NCBI GenBank assembly: GCA_965652025.1
Contig: CBFGTM010000011.1
Location: 13,148 to 77,147, forward strand
Source of the DNA: CAVVWJ01 sp965652025
GTDB taxonomy: Bacteria > Gemmatimonadota > Gemmatimonadetes > Gemmatimonadales > GWC2-71-9
DNA: 64,000 bases
Direction of reading: 5' to 3'
Shown: positions 52,533-58,870 of the stretch, piece after piece
Layout: the number at the start of each line of letters is the position of its first letter
Position numbering within the stretch: the stretch's first letter is position 1
Notes under the pieces: generated by a model
Database searches by the model: none
What the model saw: the letters and a program-made list of their open reading frames with translations, nothing else
What the model was told of the DNA's origin: nothing
Translations under genes and position numbers: made by a program

Positions 52533-53171
52533 ATGACCGAAGCTGTCGCCGGCCGCGCCGCACTGGTCCGCAGAGGGCTGTGGCTCAACTATCTCACAGT
52601 TGGCTACAACGTCGTCGAGGCCATGATCTCGGTGGCGGCAGGGGTGGTGTCCGGCAGTGTGGCGCTGGTGAGTTTCGGGGTGGATAGCGGAATCGAGGTA
52701 ACGTCCAGCTTGGCGGCACACTGGCGGCTCCGCGCGGATACTAACCCCGAGCGCCGGGAGCGCGCCGAGCGGCTAACCCACCGGATCATCGGCGGATCCT
52801 TCCTGGCTCTGGCCGGCTACGTGACAGTAGAGAGCGTGAAAACCCTGTTGCAGCGGGAGGCCCCGGAGGCAAGTCCTGTAGGCCTGGTCATTCTCATACT
52901 CTCGGTCATCGTCATGCCCCTTATTGCGCGGGCGAGTCGCCAGGTCGCCCGGGCGCTTGGGAGTCGGGCTTTGGAAGCGGATGCAGCGCAGACCTCGCTG
53001 TGCGCATACCTCTCGGCTATTGCACTTGCGGGTGTGGGCCTGAACGCCGCCCTAGGCTGGTGGTGGGCCGACCCGGTCGCGGCGCTGGCCATGGTTCCAA
53101 TCATCGCAAAAGAGGCAGTGGAGGGACTCCGAGGGGAACACAGCTGTGATGAATGCGGGGCTCAGGGATAG
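52533..53171 (+). CDS. Cation diffusion facilitator-like transporter
   Basis: A 212-residue protein with six predicted helices, like the membrane part of CDF transporters without the cytoplasmic tail. NYLTVGYNVVEAMISVAAG and VALVSFGVDSGIEVTSSLAAHW carry the helix 1-2 polar residues that in CDF proteins hold Zn, Cd or similar ions, although the usual HxxxD is altered. The C terminus ends with SCDECG, a possible metal site. The family exchanges metal for protons. ATG 52533. It faces the ECF sigma factor operon tail to tail. Confidence 0.85.
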   Translation: MTEAVAGRAALVRRGLWLNYLTVGYNVVEAMISVAAGVVSGSVALVSFGVDSGIEVTSSLAAHWRLRADTNPERRERAERLTHRIIGGSFLALAGYVTVESVKTLLQREAPEASPVGLVILILSVIVMPLIARASRQVARALGSRALEADAAQTSLCAYLSAIALAGVGLNAALGWWWADPVAALAMVPIIAKEAVEGLRGEHSCDECGAQG

Positions 53172-53189
53172 GGCGAAGCTCAGCCTTGT

Positions 53190-53789
53190 CTAATTGCTAC
53201 ACTGGCAGTCGACGCACCCATGCGTGAGACAGGTTCCGCAGCACCGGGCCAACTGTCGCCGCAGTGCCTCCCGGGCCCGGTGCAGCCGGACTCCCGCATT
53301 ACCAGGAGTTATCCCTGCCTCCGCCGAATAGCTGCGCACGCTGGTGCCGTCGAGGTCGACCCGGCGAAGCGCCGCCGCATATTCAGGCTTGAGAGTGTCG
53401 AGCAAGCTCAGGACGCAGGCGCAGACCACACGCTCGAGCTCACTATCCGAGGTGCCGGCCTGATCGGTTTCGGCGGCAAGCCGTTCCAGTGCCCGGCCCT
53501 GGGTATCCTTCCGGCGGAAATAATCGGTCATGGCGTTTCTCAGCACCCGGTAAAACCAGGCCGTCGCTGAGGTCGAGCTCTCGAGCGCAGGGGTATGCTC
53601 GAGGCTCCGAACGAAAGCCTCTTGCAGGATGTCTTCGGCATCATCACGGGAGCCGATGCGACGGTCCACGAAAGCCAGGAACCGGGCGTGGTTCTCCAGC
53701 AACAAGCCGAGCACGTCGGGTTCCTGGGGATCCCGCTCGACCTCGCCAGGATCGGCAAAGCCGAGCGGACCAGTCTCATCTACTCGCAT
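53190..53789 (-). CDS. ECF sigma factor with C-terminal Cys-rich metal-sensing tail
   Basis: A 199-residue sigma-70 family protein: sigma2 region (about 30-95, RIGSRDDAEDILQEAFVRSLEH), linker, and sigma4 helix-turn-helix (about 140-185, SVRSYSAEAGITPGNAGVRLHRAREALR). The last 17 residues hold six Cys (CCGTCLTHGCVDCQC). CorE-type ECF factors of Myxococcus use such a tail to sense copper or cadmium directly, without an anti-sigma factor; none is encoded here. ATG 53789 overlaps the 3' end of the metallothionein-like gene by 10 bases, which overrides the longer frame. Confidence 0.88.
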   Translation of the reverse strand: MRVDETGPLGFADPGEVERDPQEPDVLGLLLENHARFLAFVDRRIGSRDDAEDILQEAFVRSLEHTPALESSTSATAWFYRVLRNAMTDYFRRKDTQGRALERLAAETDQAGTSDSELERVVCACVLSLLDTLKPEYAAALRRVDLDGTSVRSYSAEAGITPGNAGVRLHRAREALRRQLARCCGTCLTHGCVDCQCSN

Positions 53790-53893
53790 CCACACCCACA
53801 GTCGCAGCTGCCCTCGTCGCAGGGGCAGTCCGCACCACAGCTGCAGCCGCACCCGCACGGACACTCGTCCAGCAACTCTCTCACGTTACTCAT
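53780..53893 (-). CDS. Metallothionein-like Cys-rich peptide
   Basis: A 37-residue gene starting at ATG 53893 and ending at TAG 53780, too short for ordinary gene callers. From residue 11 on, 11 of 27 residues are Cys in CxC-type clusters (ECPCGCGCSCGADCPC, then SCDCGCGCE). Such spacing binds soft metals through thiolate clusters. GGAGAGG lies 4-5 bases before the ATG. The stop overlaps the start of the Cys-tailed ECF sigma gene, so both are made from one message; together they suggest a metal-responsive buffer plus regulator. Not resolvable to a known metallothionein family from sequence alone. Confidence 0.75.
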   Translation of the reverse strand: MSNVRELLDECPCGCGCSCGADCPCDEGSCDCGCGCE

Positions 53894-53913
53894 AGGTCCT
53901 CTCCGAGGTGGTA

Positions 53914-53948
53914 GTTAGCCAAGGCTTTTGCCGCTCCTATCTGCTAAC
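53914..53948. promoter_or_regulatory. Inverted repeat upstream of the metallothionein-ECF operon
   Basis: GTTAGC (53914-53919) and GCTAAC (53943-53948) form an inverted repeat with a 23-base spacer, 21-55 bases before the metallothionein ATG on the minus strand. It could bind a regulator or frame the promoter used by the ECF factor itself. Confidence 0.35.
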
Positions 53949-54024
53949 GCACCACCCATGGAAGTATTACACTGGGCCGCCCCCGCTGCCCACCTATACA
54001 GCGAGCGCCGGCTTGCAAAAGTCA

Positions 54025-54061
54025 TATCCGGATGGGCAGATTTGATCCTACTATTCGGATA
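54025..54061. promoter_or_regulatory. Two related palindromic sites upstream of arsR
   Basis: TATCCGGATG (54025-54034) and TATTCGGATA (54052-54061) share the consensus TAT-N-CGGATR and begin 27 bases apart, the second ending 14 bases before the arsR ATG. Paired short palindromes at this place are typical of ArsR-family autoregulatory operators. Confidence 0.5.
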
Positions 54062-54074
54062 CGAGGAACGCGGC

Positions 54075-54443
54075 ATGGCGGTGGCAACGGCAGCACGAGT
54101 GGCGGACCTGGATCTCCTGTTCAAGGGATTCGCCGACCCTACCCGGATTCGCATTCTGAGCCTGCTTGTGGCCGGTGAGCTCTGCGTCTGTGACCTAGTC
54201 GAGCTTCTTCATGTCCCCCAGTCCACTATCTCGCGCCACCTTCGGTATCTCCACCGAGCCGGCCTGGTCGAAGTCTCGCGCGACTGGAAGTTTGCCCACT
54301 ACCGGCTGGCTGAGCCAACGCACCCAGTGCACCGGACCCTGCTCGGCTGCGTGAGGGGCTGCTTTAAAGGCATCACCCAGCTCGACCGCGAGCGGGCTCG
54401 AGCGGAGGTGCGGGTGCGAGCTCGTGCGTCCGAGCCCTGCTGA
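54075..54443 (+). CDS. arsR: ArsR-family metalloregulator
   Basis: A 122-residue winged-helix repressor. The metal-binding helix carries ELCVCDL (Cys37, Cys39), the As(III)/Sb(III) site of the classical ArsR group, and the DNA-binding helix reads VPQSTISRHLRYLHRAGLV. A further Cys pair (GCVRGCF) near residue 95 could complete a three-coordinate site. ATG 54075 has GAGGAA upstream; the frame continues upstream to 53928 but crosses the operator palindromes. It heads an operon with a small ORF, metallophosphoesterase, DUF47 and aquaporin. Confidence 0.9.
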   Translation: MAVATAARVADLDLLFKGFADPTRIRILSLLVAGELCVCDLVELLHVPQSTISRHLRYLHRAGLVEVSRDWKFAHYRLAEPTHPVHRTLLGCVRGCFKGITQLDRERARAEVRVRARASEPC

Positions 54444-54456
54444 CTGGACACCAGCT

Positions 54457-54573
54457 ATGAGCAACCCTCCTCGACGGCCGGTGCTGCCGATCGACAAGCT
54501 GGAACGCCTGATCCTGGAGGCGCAGCTGCAAGCCATCGGTGAGGTAGGGTTGCCGCAGGGCGTGACCCGATGA
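54457..54573 (+). CDS. 38-residue small ORF in the arsR operon
   Basis: A short frame (ATG 54457 to TGA 54573) between arsR and the metallophosphoesterase, reading PIDKLERLILEAQLQAIGEV, a plausible amphipathic helix. Its stop overlaps the next start (ATGA), the same coupling seen across this operon, which is the main support. It could be a small regulatory protein or a translational leader. No homologue recognised. Confidence 0.5.
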   Translation: MSNPPRRPVLPIDKLERLILEAQLQAIGEVGLPQGVTR

Positions 54574-55364
54574 AATACGCGCTGATCTCCGATATTCACG
54601 CCAACCTGCCGGCGCTGGAAGCGGTGCTGGAAGACATCGGCAAACGGCAGGGTGTCACCGCGACCTATCATCTGGGCGACCTGGTCGGCTACGCGTCCTG
54701 GCCCAACGAGACCGTCGCAATGCTCCGGGAATTCAGGATTCCCGGGGTGGCCGGGAATTATGACTCGACGGTGGGCACCGATTACAAACACTGCGGCTGC
54801 CTCTACGAGGATCCACGCCAGGAAGAGCTGTCCCACATCAGCTACGGGTGGACCCGGCAACATGTCACTCCGGACACCAAGGATTTTTTGGCCGGGCTCC
54901 CCTTCCGGATCGATCTCCGCCCCAACGGGGGCCACCAGTCGGGGCCTCAGGTCGTTCTGGTCCACGGCACCCCCACCCTGAACACGCTCTACTGGACCGA
55001 AGATCGCCCCGACGATTTCTGTCTCAAGATGGCCAACCTGGCTGGAGCCAAGCGGGGCGATGTCATTGCCTTCGGCCATACTCACCTGCCTTGGCATCGC
55101 GAGGTCGAAGGCATCCACTTCGTGAACACCGGCAGCGTTGGGCGCCCCAAGGACGGGGACTGGCGGGCCGGATATGTCCTGCTGGATCTGGTTGGCGGGC
55201 AAGTGTCGGTTGAGTTCGTGCGAGTCGAGTACGAGTTGGAGCGGGCGATGCAAGGTATACGGGAGAGTGACTTGCCGGACGACTTCGCCGAGTACCTGCG
55301 GACGGGCGGTCAGCCTGCCCCCGCCAAGGGAGGACAGCTTGCTCGAAAAGCTATTCCCCAATGA
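54570..55364 (+). CDS. Metallophosphoesterase (YfcE-like)
   Basis: A 264-residue calcineurin-like phosphoesterase. The di-metal ligands are visible in order: DIH (Asp8, His10), GDLVGY (Asp36), GNYD (Asn63; usually GNHD/GNCD), VLVHGTP and GHTH near residue 170. It resembles YfcE and related phosphodiesterases acting on small phosphate diesters. In this operon it sits between arsR and a PhoU-like gene, so a link to arsenate/phosphate metabolism is plausible but inferred. ATG 54570 overlaps the small ORF stop. Its last 26 bases overlap the next gene. Confidence 0.92.
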   Translation: MKYALISDIHANLPALEAVLEDIGKRQGVTATYHLGDLVGYASWPNETVAMLREFRIPGVAGNYDSTVGTDYKHCGCLYEDPRQEELSHISYGWTRQHVTPDTKDFLAGLPFRIDLRPNGGHQSGPQVVLVHGTPTLNTLYWTEDRPDDFCLKMANLAGAKRGDVIAFGHTHLPWHREVEGIHFVNTGSVGRPKDGDWRAGYVLLDLVGGQVSVEFVRVEYELERAMQGIRESDLPDDFAEYLRTGGQPAPAKGGQLARKAIPQ

Positions 55365-55956
55365 GCGGCGATTCTTCCAGCAGTTCTCGCTGATCGCGGA
55401 GCACGTTACCCGGTCCGCCAGGATGTTGCAGCAAGGCTTCGAGGATCCGTCTCGCTGGAGCGACCTAGTAGTCCGGATCGAGGAGGTTGAGCGGGAAGGC
55501 GACGAGGCCTCCTATGCGGTCGATATCGGTACCGAGCGCATGTTCATCCCGCCGATGGATCGGGAGGACATCCACCTGCTCGCCACGCGCCTGCGGGCGC
55601 TGGTGGACATCATCGGCGGCGCGGCTCGGCGCGCGGTCAGTCTACGGGCGACGGAGCGGCGGGAACCTGCGGTTCAGCTTTGCCGGATCCTGGTGCGGGC
55701 CACTGAGAAGATCGAACTCGCCATCGGCAAGATCCGGGACACAAACTTCGTGCTGGAGCAGACCCGGCTGATCAAGGCCTGTGAGGAGGAGGGGGACGCG
55801 GTTGCTGCCGAAGCCATCAGCCAACTCTTCGAAGGACGACCCAATCCGATCGACGTCCTCCGCTGGAAAACCCTGTACGACCAGCTCGAGGAGGCACTCG
55901 ACGCCTGCGAGGATATCGCAAACGAGCTCGAGACCATCACTGTCAAGCATGCCTGA
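55339..55956 (+). CDS. DUF47 family PhoU-like protein
   Basis: A 205-residue all-helical protein of the DUF47/PhoU-like family: LLEKLFPNERRFFQQFSLIAEH at the start, RIEEVEREGDEASYAV and IKACEEEGDAVAAEAISQLF later, with acidic pairs that bind metal. DUF47 proteins usually accompany Pit phosphate transporters as regulators; no pit gene is present here. TTG 55339 is chosen because AGGGAGG lies 4-5 bases upstream and the conserved N terminus begins exactly there. It overlaps the phosphoesterase end by 26 bases. Confidence 0.88.
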   Translation: MLEKLFPNERRFFQQFSLIAEHVTRSARMLQQGFEDPSRWSDLVVRIEEVEREGDEASYAVDIGTERMFIPPMDREDIHLLATRLRALVDIIGGAARRAVSLRATERREPAVQLCRILVRATEKIELAIGKIRDTNFVLEQTRLIKACEEEGDAVAAEAISQLFEGRPNPIDVLRWKTLYDQLEEALDACEDIANELETITVKHA

Positions 55957-55981
55957 CTTTCCTGAGACATGAGAGCTGCCA

Positions 55982-56713
55982 CTGTCCAATAGGGGCGCCG
56001 CCCTCCGCCGGGCTGCGGCCGAAGCCCTGGGTACGTTCTTCCTGGTTCTGATCGGGCCCGGCGCCGTGGCGGTAAATGCCTATAGCGGCGGTGTCATCAC
56101 CCACCCGGGCATCGCCCTCGCCTTTGCGTTCGTGGTGCTGGCGATGGTCTACGCGCTGGGGCATCTGTCCGGTGCGCACATCAATCCGGCGGTAACGCTC
56201 GCCTTCTGGTCGGTTCGGCGGTTTCCCTCCAACGAGGTGCTTCCCTATTTATTGGCGCAGTGCGGAGGAGCCGTCGCCGCGTCGCTGCTCACCCGGGCCA
56301 CGGTGGGCACGTCCGGATCTCTCGGCGCCACTGTGCCTGCAGTCGGAACGGCAGCGGCGTTTGGAGCCGAGTGGCTGATGTCGTTCGCCCTAATGTTCGT
56401 CATCATGGCGGTGGCGACAGACGAAAGGGTTGCCGACGGGTTTGCCGCCCTTGCTGTGGGCCTCACCGTCGGGTTCTGTGCCCTGGTGGGTGGTCCGCTG
56501 ACTGGTGCAAGCATGAATCCGGCCCGCTCACTTGGGCCAGCCGTGGCGAGTGGCGCTTGGGGAAGCCACTGGCTCTACTGGATTGCGCCGATCACGGCGA
56601 TGCTCGCGGCAGCGAGAGCCTATGACCTACTTCGTCACGCCGAACCGCCTAGGGGACCGCTTCAGAGGGCAGCGCTAGGAGTTCAAGGACCAATCGACCA
56701 AGTCAACCAATAG
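55982..56713 (+). CDS. Aquaporin/glycerol facilitator family (MIP) channel
   Basis: A 243-residue MIP channel with six helices and both pore motifs intact: INPAVT (first) and SMNPARSLGPA (second). The conserved first helix (AAAEALGTFFLVLIGPGAVAV) is encoded upstream of the first canonical start (GTG 56066). No ATG, GTG or TTG precedes it in frame after the stop at 55970. CTG 55982, with GAGAG 6 bases before, gives a normal N terminus; CTG 55976 is an alternative, or a frameshift from ATG 55969. In ars operons, MIP channels such as AqpS move arsenite, so this may be an arsenite/metalloid channel. Confidence 0.85.
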   Translation: MSNRGAALRRAAAEALGTFFLVLIGPGAVAVNAYSGGVITHPGIALAFAFVVLAMVYALGHLSGAHINPAVTLAFWSVRRFPSNEVLPYLLAQCGGAVAASLLTRATVGTSGSLGATVPAVGTAAAFGAEWLMSFALMFVIMAVATDERVADGFAALAVGLTVGFCALVGGPLTGASMNPARSLGPAVASGAWGSHWLYWIAPITAMLAAARAYDLLRHAEPPRGPLQRAALGVQGPIDQVNQ

Positions 56714-56725
56714 GAGGCGATAGCC

Positions 56726-58870
56726 TCAGAAGGTCGCCCCGATCGAAAAGTGCAGATGCCAGCGCCGCGACGACGATGCCGGCGCTGATTCAATCGGAAG
56801 GCCGCGCTGCAAAGCGTCGGCCACGTCCTGCGGGTCTCGCAAGTCGAGGGGCGAGGGGTTGAGCTTGTAGCCGAGCGCTACCTGGATGGCGCCGACCACG
56901 GTCTCGTACCCGATTCCGAAGCCCACGCCCTGATAGAACCGGTCCTGGTCAATGATGCCCGCGTCGAGCGCGAAGCGGCTGTCCGGGGTCCAGATGCGTC
57001 CGCCGTCGTAGAAGAAGTACGGCTGGAAGGCTTCGCTCAGGAACGGCGTCGGAAAGTGGAACTCGGCGCTGGCCAGCAGCCGAGCCAGCCCGCCAATCGG
57101 TGTGTAGCGATCGGAAACGACTACCGTGCCATCACCCTGCTGCTCCAGTATCACCTGGGGCACCTTGGGCCCCAGCAGGAGGGAGCCCCAGCCGCGGACG
57201 TCGCGGGTGCCGCCGGCCATGAAGGCGGCGTCCCGCAGCTCCAGCAGCGTCAGGAAGGGAGACTCCGCGCCTACCGCGTCGAGGCTGTTCCCCCAGGGAT
57301 AGATGCGTCCGATGCCCCCGCGCAGCGTCAGACCCGTGGTCCTGCTGAACGGTAGATACGCCGTCGCGCCCAGATCGAGCAGGACGTACTCGCTGGTATT
57401 GTAGAACGGCAGAGTGGTCGCGATCCGAGGCCGAATGACATATCCCTTGCGCGGGTTCGCGATCTGATCGAGCCGGCCGTAGCTGCCCTCCAGCGAGAGA
57501 AGGTTCCGGTTCTGGGTCTGGCTCAGAGAGCCGACGGTGCTCGGATCCGCGAGACCCAGCACCGGCAGATACTGCTCCGGCGGGAGATCGGAGCCAGGGC
57601 CATAGTCGAACACATGCCGGTGGGAGATGGAGTAGCCCAGCGACACCGAACGGAGCGGCGCCGGTGCCCAGACCAATGCTCCCTCGAGCCCGGCTGCCCA
57701 GCTCCGATCTCGCAGATCGTTCCGGTACTCGATGAACGGCCCGCCCGCGAGGGAGAGCCGGCGGTCGCCGACATAGGGTTGGAAGGCGCTGAGGCCGAGC
57801 CGGTAGTACTGCTGCGCGGGATATTCGAGTGCCGCGACGCCGGTCTGTGCCGTAGCGGCCACCGTCAGCGTGCGGAGGCCGCCGAGCCAGCTGCGGTTCG
57901 CCCAGGTGCCTTGGACGGTGAACCCACCTGAAGCGATATACCCACCTTCTCCCTTGATCAGGTACTGAGGATTCTCGGCCATGTGGAGCATGACCACCAC
58001 GCTGGTATCCCCGGCCGAGTCTCGGGGCACGTCCACCGAGGCGAGCCGCACGATGTCCATCTGGGTTAGCTGCTGGCGGGCCTGCTCCAGCGCCTGCGCA
58101 TCAAACCATTGCCCGGCGTGCACCGAGAGCTGGCGGACGATCTCATGCTCGGGAATGGTCTTGGTCCCGGTGACCTGGATGCGTCCGATCCGGTATCTGC
58201 CGCCGGGACTTACCTGGACCGCGAGGTTCGCACGGTTGGCCGCGCTGTCGATCCGGGCCACGACCCGGGCGTTGGCGAACGGGTACCCATGGGCGCGGAA
58301 CCACCGGACCGTGCTGTCGGCGAGCGCCCGCCGTTCGTCCTCACCCGCGCGCTGGATTCCCTGGTGCTGTTTCCGGGCGAATTCCTGCCAGCTCCGCTCC
58401 AGCCCCGCCGGCAACGTGAGCGCGGTGTCCATACCCCCGAACGAGAGGGAGTTCACCATCAGCGGCGGTCCCTCGGCGATCCGATAGGTAACCGACACCA
58501 GGTCCGACTTGGCCTGGTACATGGCCTGGTATTCCACGTCGGCCTTGGGAAAGCCGGACCGCTGATAGTAGTGGCGAAGCCGGACCACGTCCCGCCCCAT
58601 CTCCACCGGGTCGAATGGGTGCGCGCCGACCGGGGGTACGAAAGGAAGGAAGCCGAGCGTGCGCCGCAGGCCGACCATGCTCCCCTGGCCGGTGAGCGCG
58701 ATCCTCGAGCGAAGCTGGTCCTCCTCGAGCGACGACTGGTCCTCGAACTGGAACTCCACCGAGCGGACCTGAGTCTTGGGCCCTACCCGGTTGAGCGCGT
58801 CCTGTCCCGCGAGCGGAGACGCACAGACCAGGCCGGCGGCGACGAACGCCACCCAGAGCTCAGTACGCAC
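56726..58870 (-). CDS. tamA: BamA/TamA-family outer-membrane assembly protein
   Basis: A 714-residue Omp85 protein. A signal peptide (VAFVAAGLVCASPLAGQ) is followed by POTRA domains (about 30-330, including GFPKADVEYQAMYQAKSDLVSVTYRIAEG and GRYRIGRIQVTGTKTIPEHEIVRQLSV) and a 16-stranded barrel with the VRGWGSLLLGPKVP motif (VRGF/Y-like, strand 13-14 loop), ending FSIGATF. GTG 58870 overlaps the tamB stop by 11 bases; the longer frame to 59263 reads through tamB. With TamB it forms the envelope translocation/assembly module. Gene order tamB-tamA is reversed from enterobacteria. Confidence 0.9.
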   Translation of the reverse strand: MRTELWVAFVAAGLVCASPLAGQDALNRVGPKTQVRSVEFQFEDQSSLEEDQLRSRIALTGQGSMVGLRRTLGFLPFVPPVGAHPFDPVEMGRDVVRLRHYYQRSGFPKADVEYQAMYQAKSDLVSVTYRIAEGPPLMVNSLSFGGMDTALTLPAGLERSWQEFARKQHQGIQRAGEDERRALADSTVRWFRAHGYPFANARVVARIDSAANRANLAVQVSPGGRYRIGRIQVTGTKTIPEHEIVRQLSVHAGQWFDAQALEQARQQLTQMDIVRLASVDVPRDSAGDTSVVVMLHMAENPQYLIKGEGGYIASGGFTVQGTWANRSWLGGLRTLTVAATAQTGVAALEYPAQQYYRLGLSAFQPYVGDRRLSLAGGPFIEYRNDLRDRSWAAGLEGALVWAPAPLRSVSLGYSISHRHVFDYGPGSDLPPEQYLPVLGLADPSTVGSLSQTQNRNLLSLEGSYGRLDQIANPRKGYVIRPRIATTLPFYNTSEYVLLDLGATAYLPFSRTTGLTLRGGIGRIYPWGNSLDAVGAESPFLTLLELRDAAFMAGGTRDVRGWGSLLLGPKVPQVILEQQGDGTVVVSDRYTPIGGLARLLASAEFHFPTPFLSEAFQPYFFYDGGRIWTPDSRFALDAGIIDQDRFYQGVGFGIGYETVVGAIQVALGYKLNPSPLDLRDPQDVADALQRGLPIESAPASSSRRWHLHFSIGATF

